From Methanobacteriota archaeon (GTDB lineage: Archaea > Thermoplasmatota > Poseidoniia > Poseidoniales > Thalassarchaeaceae): 22,210 nucleotides of DNA. A model generated the notes under the pieces. It was not told where the DNA came from. It searched no databases and saw only the letters and a list, made by a program, of their open reading frames with translations. This document shows, piece by piece, positions 7,424 to 15,146 of the stretch; the stretch's first letter is position 1; each line of letters starts with the position of its first letter. The translations under genes and the position numbers were made by a program. Where the stretch lies: NCBI GenBank assembly GCA_002685415.1, contig NYXO01000001.1, positions 53,048 through 75,257 of the forward strand, in the 5' to 3' direction.

Positions 7424-9439
7424 ATGTTCGTCACAGACATGAAAGGCCTTAGGGTGGGACTAGTGACGCTATTGTTGCTAGGTGCCCTTTATGTCCATTT
7501 TAATTCAGAAATTGTAGATGAGTGGGCCTCTAACCAAGTTAACGATGATGCTGATAACGGCCTTCATTTGTTGGGGGTTCAGCAAGAAGAAAGATGGTTA
7601 GTGCTACAGGTGGAATTTCCAAATAACCAATTTCCAAACTCAGTCGCCTCAGACATTCTAACTGGTGAAGGGTCAGCAGTTGAATATATTCAGCAAATGA
7701 CTGCAGGAGCCTCTACATTATCTGTAACTTTGTTTGACGAAGTTTGGCAAGCGCCATATGGTGTCAAAAATTGGGGGGAAGACGTTGATGGGGAGAGAGA
7801 CCATGGTGCTGATGGTCACGGTGCTGAAACGTTGCTTCGGGATGTTGCTACAGAGCAATTGCAAGGAGTGGATCTATCTAATTGGGACCTAAACTCTGAT
7901 GGAGTTATTGACAGAATTCTAATTCTTCATTCCGCTCAACCCCAGGAAATGAATGGAGGTTCCGATTCCCTATGGAGCCATTTCACAGGTATGCAAGAGC
8001 CATTAGAAATTGGAGATTGGGAGATTAAACATTTCACAATTTCTTCAGTACATTCCGGTGTGGGTACAGTCGTGCATGAAATGCTACATCAAATGGGTGC
8101 ATTGGATTTGTATGACGTTCACAGTGATTTGCCCACCAGTAATTGGAATGGTATTGGGGATTGGGGAATAATGGCTAGTGGTAATTGGAATGGCAATGGT
8201 GCAATACCTGCTTTACCCGCATCCACAACACTTGATTTAATTGGAGTCAAGAGAGGTGTTCAGGTGAATGAAAATACTTCAAACTATACAATCAAAGGTA
8301 TATCTGAAGGAGGTTCATACCTAGAAATTCCAATCGCACCTAGCGAATGGATTCGACTTACCCTAAGAACTGACTCAGGTTTCGATTCGGCTCTACCTGG
8401 ACACGGAGTTATTGTTGAAATTCAAGATCAGAATAACGGAGATCCTACTAACAATCTAGTGAACACCGACCCGGAAAAAGCGTGGCTAAAAATTCTCGAA
8501 GCTGATGGCGACGCAGCAATGCAACGAGGCCGTGATAGCGGTGCGCCTGGAGATACTTTCTCTGAAGGTGATAAACTCGGTGCCAGTGGCATGCAGATAC
8601 GAGATAGCCGTGGTCGATTGGTACAATGGACTGCTACAATACAATACCTCGACTCTGAAGAAGCAATAATTCATTTTGATTATCCTAATAATCCCCCAAC
8701 TGTTGATGTATTACCTCCCAGAGGTCCATTAGAAATTTTAGGCCAAGAATCGATATTGGCAACATTATTTTCAGAGTACCCATGTCAATTAGAAATCGAT
8801 ATTATCACCTCTACAAACTCAGGTGATTCCTCCCCCCATGTAGTCTCAATCGACCAAGGTGAATCTACAATTGAATTGGCTAGCACTGCCCAAATGTCTC
8901 AGGGAACGGGATATGTTCGAGGTACAATAGGTTGTGAAGGAGAAGAGCCTTGGAACATTGACTTAGACTGGTATTCCATAGGGCATCGTATATCCTCAGA
9001 GCATCTTACAGGGATTATTCCCTGGGATGAAAATTCCCAAATTACACTATCAACTTCTTGCCTAGGTACAGAGTCTCGAACATACTCTATTGCTGTCGAA
9101 GGAGCACTCTCCAGAATTGCCACAGTTCAGACTGAAGGGGAACTACAAGCATGTCCCGATGTTATCCTCAACATAGTTCCCGATGGATTATTGACACCAG
9201 GTATGATTGCAGAAGGCGAACTCGTGTTTGTAGACTCTTTTGGACTCGAGCAAAGAGTGCCAGTCACACTTACTGCACAATCATCATTCAATGGAGATAG
9301 TCCTCTTTCTTGGCTTGTTCAACCGAGCAATGCTATCATGGTTATTTTTCTTTTATTGGCAATTTCCTTGATTCCTACGTCTGATTCTAAACCAAATAAT
9401 AAACTTACAAATGGAGAAGACGAATCACAATTATTGTGA
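7424..9439 (+). CDS. Secreted, membrane-anchored M6-family metalloprotease (immune inhibitor A-like)
   Basis: This 671-residue exported zinc protease has an N-terminal hydrophobic signal or anchor (~residues 8-25). The catalytic signature is HEMLHQMGALDLYD at 218-231: zinc ligands His218 and His222, catalytic Glu219 and Asp228, in exactly the HExxHxxGxxD spacing of peptidase family M6. The region before it (NWDLNSDGVIDRI, ~153-165) looks like a calcium-binding Asp-rich loop, and GDWGIMASGNWNG after it is the Met-turn region. A C-terminal beta-rich part has Cys pairs suitable for disulfides. A final hydrophobic helix (~630-650) and a short acidic tail anchor it to the membrane. It would digest extracellular protein or peptides. 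Met6 (ATG 7439) is an alternative start giving a more usual signal peptide. The inverted repeat just upstream suggests specific control. Confidence 0.87.
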   Translation: MFVTDMKGLRVGLVTLLLLGALYVHFNSEIVDEWASNQVNDDADNGLHLLGVQQEERWLVLQVEFPNNQFPNSVASDILTGEGSAVEYIQQMTAGASTLSVTLFDEVWQAPYGVKNWGEDVDGERDHGADGHGAETLLRDVATEQLQGVDLSNWDLNSDGVIDRILILHSAQPQEMNGGSDSLWSHFTGMQEPLEIGDWEIKHFTISSVHSGVGTVVHEMLHQMGALDLYDVHSDLPTSNWNGIGDWGIMASGNWNGNGAIPALPASTTLDLIGVKRGVQVNENTSNYTIKGISEGGSYLEIPIAPSEWIRLTLRTDSGFDSALPGHGVIVEIQDQNNGDPTNNLVNTDPEKAWLKILEADGDAAMQRGRDSGAPGDTFSEGDKLGASGMQIRDSRGRLVQWTATIQYLDSEEAIIHFDYPNNPPTVDVLPPRGPLEILGQESILATLFSEYPCQLEIDIITSTNSGDSSPHVVSIDQGESTIELASTAQMSQGTGYVRGTIGCEGEEPWNIDLDWYSIGHRISSEHLTGIIPWDENSQITLSTSCLGTESRTYSIAVEGALSRIATVQTEGELQACPDVILNIVPDGLLTPGMIAEGELVFVDSFGLEQRVPVTLTAQSSFNGDSPLSWLVQPSNAIMVIFLLLAISLIPTSDSKPNNKLTNGEDESQLL

Positions 9440-9516
9440 TTTATTACTTTCACTAACCACTCCAACACCTCTCTCTTGTTGGCTAATTGATAGGTGATTT
9501 ATGTTGCCTTCAATAT

Positions 9517-10338
9517 ATGTCTAGACCAAATGGCATTTCTTGGGGCGATTCAGCAATAGATCTAGTATTGCCCAAACCTAAGGCGCCCACAGTACTCCTT
9601 GTTGACCAAGACAGGATGGAATTCCAAGGTTCATTATTGAGAATGGTTGCAAATGAGTTGTCAGAATATCGGCCAGTGCATTGGATTGATGGAGGGATGG
9701 CATTCGATCCTTCCCCTCTTCTTACTTTGTTGAGAATACGTGGCTGTGATAACCATAAGGCATTATCTAAATTCCATATTTGTCGCGGTTTCACTGCTCA
9801 TCAAACAGCGTCGATTATTCAACGGTTGGCCAACGAAGCGAACTCAAAAGATTCACCAAATAGGATGAGAGAGGGAAGAATAATCGTGATTTCGGAAATA
9901 CCTAGGATGTTTATGGATACTCAACTAAAGAAGCCGGAAGGGCGCTCTTTGCTGAAGTCTACACTTCAACGATGTAGAGATATTAGTAAGGATTCAAAAT
10001 CCTTGGTTATTCTCACATCAAGTCGTAATTCTTCACCCCCATTAAGCAAGGAAATGCGAAACATTCTCAGACAATTTTCAGATGATACATTGAGGGTCAG
10101 TGAAATACGCTTGAAAAAATACAATCGTGGTCTAGTAAGAAAGCGATTACATCTTTCTTCTGTTAATAGGAAAATGATCTGGGCGCAATTACCATTAGGC
10201 CAAACCTCACTTCTAGAATATCGTCACATCCAAGCCTCTAGGCTTGATTGCCTCTTCGAGCCTGCAGCTACATCATCTTCATTCCAACCGAAAGGTGACA
10301 GTATGGAAGTGGCGGCCCGAACGGCGAGTGGAGTATAG
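9517..10338 (+). CDS. RecA/RadB-like protein lacking Walker A
   Basis: This 273-residue protein follows the layout of RadB/RecA-fold ATPases. It has an N-terminal ISWGDSAIDLVL (compare the family's TG-xSLDxLLGGG), then a strand and helix where the P-loop should be. There the sequence is LLVDQDRMEFQGSL, with no GxxxxGK[ST]. Next come WIDGGMAFDPSPLLTLLR (compare YIDTEgxFxPeRl), an F-H-ICRGFTAHQTASII segment (compare vRaxnxehQ) and a Walker-B-like strand IIVISEIPRMF. ATP hydrolysis is therefore unlikely. The usual start would be the ATG at 9517; a TTG at 9487 would add ten residues of unusual composition. It converges with polB2 and overlaps its 3' end by 115 bp. The pairing with a non-canonical polymerase suggests a role like bacterial ImuA, a RecA-like accessory of error-prone synthesis. 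That is inference; fold assignment is moderately sure. Confidence 0.7.
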   Translation: MSRPNGISWGDSAIDLVLPKPKAPTVLLVDQDRMEFQGSLLRMVANELSEYRPVHWIDGGMAFDPSPLLTLLRIRGCDNHKALSKFHICRGFTAHQTASIIQRLANEANSKDSPNRMREGRIIVISEIPRMFMDTQLKKPEGRSLLKSTLQRCRDISKDSKSLVILTSSRNSSPPLSKEMRNILRQFSDDTLRVSEIRLKKYNRGLVRKRLHLSSVNRKMIWAQLPLGQTSLLEYRHIQASRLDCLFEPAATSSSFQPKGDSMEVAARTASGV

Positions 10339-12611
10339 AACTCAGCATCTCCTTTCTCCCCAGAAATAGAATTAGTTCCTAACTCTATTTCTGATTTTAA
10401 TCGAACCCTATCGCTAGGCTGTACTCTTTTCCAGCCAGTTACAGCAAAACGAATTTTCCTTCCAGGAGGTGCAGTTTGTTCCAGTTCTTTGGCACGGAGA
10501 AGAGCTCCTGCTGTCAGATTCATTACACGATGATTACCTGTTTCATACCTTACTCTTCTACCTACTATCAATTGATTTAATGGCACCTCTCCCCTACTCA
10601 TACGAGATATTTCATCTTCAACTCGTTGAGCTGCGATTACAGGGCCAATTCCGAATGGATCTTCGGCTAAATCTTCCATCATATCTTTTTGTAATTTCCT
10701 TATCCACTTGCATGTTGAATGCTGACGTAACTCAATCCCTCTTACTTTCCAATCTTCTCCTATCTTTGCATAATATTTGGTAAGTGCTCCAACTCCTGTA
10801 GTCCGATTTGGAATGAATGCAATCCAATCATATTCATATTCCAGTTCAAGAGGTATACCAACCAATGCATCAACTCTGGCCATCAGACGTTGGTATGAAT
10901 TTCGTTTTTCTTGATCACTTCGATTCATTCTATCTTTAATCCAAATGGCATCTACTATAGCGTGTATACAATCCCATCCCTCCTTATTTGCTTCTTCAAT
11001 AGTGGTCAGGAGTATTTCACGAGACCAAGCGCAAATTGCCTCGTGACATTCTATTCTACCAAAGCGAGCATTTCGGTACCCTGTATAGCCGAAACAAGTT
11101 ACCAATATCCACTTCAGAACATTTTGTCTTCTGTCCCAGACGTCTCCTTTAATCCGTCTTTTTTCTTTCAATACATTCCTTCTTTCAATTATAGGAGCTA
11201 CAACTCTACCTAGGAATCCATGTCTCTTCGTACAAACATGTAATCCAAGTTCGGGTACGAAAAGTCTCCGATTTTCATTATTTTTTTTCCTTCTTTGAAT
11301 TTCAGCCGAGGCTATTTTAACATTCAAAGATAATCTTCCATCTTTTTTTGGATAGTTGGGTTCTAGGGCACAGCACTTGCAATTCATAGTTTCAGGACTG
11401 ATGTTCCTCGTTGCAATTATGCTGGGGAATAAACTTGCAAAATCTAGCTCGATAACACCTTGGTGGACACCAACAATTGGATCTAAGTACAGTCCTCCTC
11501 GATCAGCCAACATTATTTGTTTACCATCTTTCATATCTTCAGGCCTATTCTTTTTCCAAGGAATCAATACTCCATCTTCAATCGATTGACGAATCTGCAT
11601 GGCTGAAATCGCTGAACCCGGTGATAATCTAGATAAATCCGCTGCAGGTAATCCAGAAATTCTTGATAACTCGATTAATCCCTCGATTCCTCCCTCTTTA
11701 GCTATGAATGAGCGTCCCATATCAATGTGTAATCGGCCTTCTAAGGAATGGTAAGCTTCCTTTCTCAGAATCCTACCGTAGCTCCAATTAACTCGTTCCT
11801 TAGACCTTGTTTTACTTTCTCTTCCATTTCTACCAATATTCAATTTCATTCCAGACTGCTCGGCAAGTCTAATCAATGCAGGAATGTCGACATTATCTCC
11901 ATCATGGGTGATTACAATGTCCGGATTAATTTCCTCTATTCTTCTATGAAAATCATCTAGCATATGAGCAGAGCAAGTATATGCGTCAGCAACCAAAGTT
12001 TGACTGAATGACTGACTTTCGCAATTAATTACCCCTTTGTCAACTATTGTGATACTAGAAATTGGTGCGCTGGCCTTTCTTTTACCATTTACATCCATGC
12101 AACAAACATCAAGCTCAATGATTCTAAGTGGTGGGATTTCCCAATCGAATACGTCTATTGTATCCAAGGGGAGGATTTGGTCCCCACTTATTTCGACTCT
12201 TCCAAATGGATGGGTTTTGAGGTCTAGTAAAAATTTCTGAGTAATTTTTGGATCAACGGAAAAGATTTCGAAGTTTCGCCATGAACCATTTGCATCGATC
12301 ATCTCTGCAATGTTTCTTATCTTCGATGGTTTCTGCAAATTAACAGCCAACACCTCCTCCTTTTTGGAGTCCTCATGTGATATCCGATGTCTCTCTTTCC
12401 TCAATGACAATGCTCCAAATGGACGCTGATATTCGGGTCTAGAAAGGGCTCTTCCTAATTCGTCCAATCTGTGCGATTCTCCATGAACATGTATGGTGAA
12501 TGACCACGGCATCAGAATTTGTTGAACCCCCCCTTCATCCTTCTTTACCCACAAACTCATACATTCGCTTTCCATATCTAAATGGCAATCTAGAATCCAT
12601 CCTTTATCCAT
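10224..12611 (-). CDS. polB2: Non-canonical family-B DNA polymerase (PolB2/Dpo2-like)
   Basis: This 795-residue protein has the full family-B length. Polymerase motif A is intact (DFASLFPSII, 390-399). Motif B is LKWILVTCFGYTGY (499-512), keeping Lys500 but with V-T-C-F-G for N-S-x-Y-G. Motif C reads HAIVDAIWI (550-558): the first Asp of DTD is Ile552, while the second, catalytic, Asp is kept as Asp554. In the exonuclease domain, Exo I has D168-V-C instead of D-x-E, Exo II keeps HDGDNVD (236-242), and Exo III lacks its Tyr/Asp (region 328-340, LSRLSPGSAISAM). Proofreading is therefore probably lost while synthesis remains plausible. The last eight residues, QSSLEAWM, form a PCNA-binding PIP box. 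This pattern fits archaeal PolB2/Dpo2, known from Sulfolobales as a damage-tolerance polymerase. It overlaps the upstream small ORF by 8 bp. Confidence 0.88.
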   Translation of the reverse strand: MDKGWILDCHLDMESECMSLWVKKDEGGVQQILMPWSFTIHVHGESHRLDELGRALSRPEYQRPFGALSLRKERHRISHEDSKKEEVLAVNLQKPSKIRNIAEMIDANGSWRNFEIFSVDPKITQKFLLDLKTHPFGRVEISGDQILPLDTIDVFDWEIPPLRIIELDVCCMDVNGKRKASAPISSITIVDKGVINCESQSFSQTLVADAYTCSAHMLDDFHRRIEEINPDIVITHDGDNVDIPALIRLAEQSGMKLNIGRNGRESKTRSKERVNWSYGRILRKEAYHSLEGRLHIDMGRSFIAKEGGIEGLIELSRISGLPAADLSRLSPGSAISAMQIRQSIEDGVLIPWKKNRPEDMKDGKQIMLADRGGLYLDPIVGVHQGVIELDFASLFPSIIATRNISPETMNCKCCALEPNYPKKDGRLSLNVKIASAEIQRRKKNNENRRLFVPELGLHVCTKRHGFLGRVVAPIIERRNVLKEKRRIKGDVWDRRQNVLKWILVTCFGYTGYRNARFGRIECHEAICAWSREILLTTIEEANKEGWDCIHAIVDAIWIKDRMNRSDQEKRNSYQRLMARVDALVGIPLELEYEYDWIAFIPNRTTGVGALTKYYAKIGEDWKVRGIELRQHSTCKWIRKLQKDMMEDLAEDPFGIGPVIAAQRVEDEISRMSRGEVPLNQLIVGRRVRYETGNHRVMNLTAGALLRAKELEQTAPPGRKIRFAVTGWKRVQPSDRVRLKSEIELGTNSISGEKGDAEFYTPLAVRAATSILSPFGWNEDDVAAGSKRQSSLEAWM

Positions 12612-12945
12612 CCCTCATCCTCTCAATTTCATCTTCGATTTTGGATATTCTCTCGTATGCTTCGACCAACATTGCTAGAAATATTGGTTCCATTGGATCG
12701 ACAGTGGGTATCATTCCACAAGCTGCCGCTCTGTTTCTTGCGGCATTAATCATCGATTCGTAAGCTGAACGCTCTTGTTGTCTCAATGTTCTGTGAAACT
12801 GCTTCCAACCCTCTATTCTTTCTTCCCCTCTCATTCTCCAAGTAGCAACCGTTCGACCCATGGGCTTTGTTGGCAGACCAAATTGGCTAACCTTCTTTTT
12901 GTAGGCGGAGAGGTATACTTTAGCGAGTAAAAGTGAATCAATCAC
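12604..12945 (-). CDS. Small helical protein between endA and polB2, unknown function
   Basis: A 113-residue ORF is translationally nested between its neighbours. Its GTG start (12943-12945) overlaps the endA stop in a GTGA junction, and its end overlaps the polB2 start in ATGGATAA. No signal peptide or membrane segment is visible. The centre (~35-75) is strongly basic and helical with many Arg/Lys/Gln (RMRGEERIEGWKQFHRTLRQ). The C-terminal 30 residues look like a short acidic/basic amphipathic helix (AYERISKIEDEIERM). There are no zinc-binding cysteine pairs. I do not recognise the family. Position and overlap argue for a dedicated partner of the polymerase, perhaps DNA- or protein-bridging, by analogy with small proteins accompanying error-prone polymerases. 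The GTG start is dictated by the overlap. Confidence 0.72.
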   Translation of the reverse strand: MIDSLLLAKVYLSAYKKKVSQFGLPTKPMGRTVATWRMRGEERIEGWKQFHRTLRQQERSAYESMINAARNRAAACGMIPTVDPMEPIFLAMLVEAYERISKIEDEIERMRDG

Positions 12946-13988
12946 CGTTTATTCGGATTTGACCATCGTGAGTCTGCTGGTGGTCTCTTTATTGCTAGAT
13001 AATTCCAAGAGTCCCCTTGGCTAACTGGATGTAACCAAATTTTGTTTACACCCGAAGCCAATCTAGAAGCGAGACAAGCACCAGCCCAATCCTTCGGTGC
13101 GTCTTCAGGGAGGATTACGAGGAAAGGTGCGTGATCTTCTCCGAGAGGCTTGTCATAACACCTCCACCTAGTGCCGTACTTGAATCCAGGACGTATCACA
13201 AGACCTCTTTTTAGCAAGTCTGAAAGAATCGTTGCGCCTTCAGATAGCGGATTTAATCCTTGAACAATTTCACATGTTATTGAATCGATATGCATGCCTT
13301 CTGAAGTAGGTACGCCAATTTGTTGGATGTTCCAACCTTTGGCGGGAAAAAGCATCCCATCAGCAGATTTTATCCCTCCTGAAAGGTTAGTCAAAGACTC
13401 TAAGTCTCGATTATTTTGTAAAGAACCGACCGGATTTTCAGAGGAAAGGTGGTATGTAACAACACTCAATTCCCCGTCAACAACTAATACTTCAGGAATT
13501 CTCCCTGAATTAATTACGTCAATAGTCCATTGATACAACTCAGTTGAATCTAATTTTTCAGATTCATGAAACCATCTTACTTCTGAAACTGGTTTACTAT
13601 TTCTTGGATGTGTATTAGAGGTCCATCGAGCAGCCCAAGACTTAGGATGGATTTGTTGAGAGATGAGTCCAATATTTTTCGATAGAACTACTTTATTTCC
13701 AGGGACTCGTAAAGCTTCAAGAATAGAATATTCTTGCAAAAGTAATGAGTTTTCGATTAAGGAATTTTTCATCCAATCATTTGTTGGTAGTTCTAAGTGC
13801 CTGTGATAGTGAACAAACAATGTTTCCACAGGAGATAACTCTAGTTTTCCCTGACCAGCAGGACTTCCAATCGCTGATTTCTGCCAGAGTCTATCTGCGG
13901 CTGGTCCATCATAAATCCAACTCCCGCAGAGGTCGGCCATACTTTGCGGAGACAACTTAACGGCTTGAGTTAGTCGGTCAGATTTCAC
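12942..13988 (-). CDS. endA: tRNA-splicing endonuclease (tRNA-intron lyase), duplicated-domain form
   Basis: EndA cuts bulge-helix-bulge motifs in archaeal pre-tRNAs. The C-terminal catalytic domain (~250-335) has RGLVIRPGFKYGTRWRCYDK followed by EDHAPFLVILPED and ASGVNKIWL. By spacing, the catalytic triad is Tyr278, His286 and Lys316 (8 and 30 residues apart, close to characterised EndA enzymes). At 348 residues it is about twice the ~180-residue alpha4 type. Residues ~20-190 form a degenerate first copy: QGKLELSPVETLFV (46-59) matches the family N-domain, but no triad is present. This corresponds to the alpha2 homodimer architecture. The start is GTG at 13988 with GGGGGTG 7 nt upstream. It is the first gene of the endA-ORF113-polB2 operon and is divergent from the PfkB-like gene across only 47 bp. 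Confidence 0.85.
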   Translation of the reverse strand: MKSDRLTQAVKLSPQSMADLCGSWIYDGPAADRLWQKSAIGSPAGQGKLELSPVETLFVHYHRHLELPTNDWMKNSLIENSLLLQEYSILEALRVPGNKVVLSKNIGLISQQIHPKSWAARWTSNTHPRNSKPVSEVRWFHESEKLDSTELYQWTIDVINSGRIPEVLVVDGELSVVTYHLSSENPVGSLQNNRDLESLTNLSGGIKSADGMLFPAKGWNIQQIGVPTSEGMHIDSITCEIVQGLNPLSEGATILSDLLKRGLVIRPGFKYGTRWRCYDKPLGEDHAPFLVILPEDAPKDWAGACLASRLASGVNKIWLHPVSQGDSWNYLAIKRPPADSRWSNPNKR

Positions 13989-14035
13989 CTTTTAACACCC
14001 CCAAACCTCATTCGCCCTCCACCTTTCGAAGGCAC

Positions 14036-15094
14036 ATGGCGATTGACGAAGATACCGTCTCCCGCATTGAATCTCTAAGGCGATTACGTTCCAGCCTCAA
14101 TGATATGGAAGGTTCTCAGGTGACATTGTTGGGTGATGTTATGTTAGACCGTTATCACCATGGGTATGCGAATAATCTGAATTCAATTGCCCCCGTACCG
14201 GTTCTCAAAATTTTCCAAACCGATGAGAGTCCAGGTGCTGCAGCTCATATCGCAAGAGGGCTTCACTCAATAGGTTTAGATGTTGATTTTCACACATTTG
14301 TTGGAAATGACAGAGAAGGTAATGCAATTGTAGATATGTTGATTGAAGACGGGATTGCAGTTAATGGAATAGAGTCGGTTCAAGACAGACATACTCTGGT
14401 GAAAATTCGTTTCTTTGGAAGTAGGGAAAGTCTACTAGAGGAAAGCCAGATATTACTTCAAGCCGACAGAGGTCCTTTGGATCCTATTGAGGATTCAATG
14501 TCGGAAAAATTAGCAACTAATGCATTAAAACAATTGGCAAATAGCTGCGCTCTTGTAATCTCAGATTACGATAATGGTGCAGTTACTGTTTCAAGTGCCT
14601 CGACATTAATCAATACTGCAAAAAAGAATGGAATTCCTATCATTATGGACCCAAAATTGACTGGATTAGAACGTTCTAGAGGTGCTACAGTTGTCTTAGT
14701 TGAGATGAGAGGTATGGAATTATTACGCCGTCGTTTGGGTTCGTTCGATTCTACCTCTGCTGCTTCTGAACTGATATCTACCTACGAATGGGATGCATTG
14801 GTTGTTTTGGGTGGCGTGAATGGTGTGACTCTCTATCAATCTGAAGGAGATGTGATTCATTTTGATTGTTTATCTCCCACGCCAAAACAACAGATTGGTC
14901 TTCATGATGCTGCCGCGACAGCATTAGCAGTAGCATTGGGTAATGGCTTGCCAATGGAAGATGCAGGTTTACTTGCTGCTGCCGCTTGTGACTGTATCCT
15001 GACTGCTGAGGCCAGTCAAGAGTTCGTAGACATTGATACGCTAGGCACTTGGCTAGATGAATTGGTGTGGCAAATGCAAATTTCAGAAAGGTGA
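14036..15094 (+). CDS. PfkB/ribokinase-family sugar kinase, HldE (RfaE) N-domain-like, divergent
   Basis: This 352-residue protein aligns by eye with the kinase domain of HldE/RfaE (D-glycero-beta-D-manno-heptose-7-phosphate kinase). Matches are LGDVMLDRYHHG (32-43), APVPVLKI (52-59), PGAAAHIARGL (66-76, for GGAANVA), VISDYDNGAVT (174-184) and IIMDPKL (202-208). The ATP/anion-hole motif GAGD is GLHD (288-291), so the catalytic Asp291 is kept but the second Gly of the oxyanion turn is His. The conserved PN-x-x-E is replaced by VEMRGME (~222-228). It may phosphorylate another sugar or be weakly active. No nucleotidyltransferase domain is attached and no heptose genes are nearby, so the gene symbol is withheld. 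The ATG at 14036 lies in a 47-bp divergent gap with endA, which leaves room only for short or leaderless transcripts. Confidence 0.78.
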   Translation: MAIDEDTVSRIESLRRLRSSLNDMEGSQVTLLGDVMLDRYHHGYANNLNSIAPVPVLKIFQTDESPGAAAHIARGLHSIGLDVDFHTFVGNDREGNAIVDMLIEDGIAVNGIESVQDRHTLVKIRFFGSRESLLEESQILLQADRGPLDPIEDSMSEKLATNALKQLANSCALVISDYDNGAVTVSSASTLINTAKKNGIPIIMDPKLTGLERSRGATVVLVEMRGMELLRRRLGSFDSTSAASELISTYEWDALVVLGGVNGVTLYQSEGDVIHFDCLSPTPKQQIGLHDAAATALAVALGNGLPMEDAGLLAAAACDCILTAEASQEFVDIDTLGTWLDELVWQMQISER

Positions 15095-15146
15095 AGTGCA
15101 CAATTCTGCATGGGGTTCAAGATAGATAGGCTAGCCGTTAGAACTA

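Noticed and set aside
10200..10260. A second PIP-like motif near the C-terminus of the RecA-like protein (QASRLDCLF)
   Set aside because: Spacing does not match Q-x-x-L-x-x-aromatic-aromatic and the segment precedes the region overlapping polB2, so it is probably chance.
9517..10338. Annotation as an active RadA/RadB recombinase
   Set aside because: No Walker A lysine motif is present, so an ATP-driven recombinase role is not supported.
15125..15140. Short palindrome GGCTAGCC before the PKD-like gene
   Set aside because: Only 8 bp and without a context such as a T run or a second copy; expected by chance.
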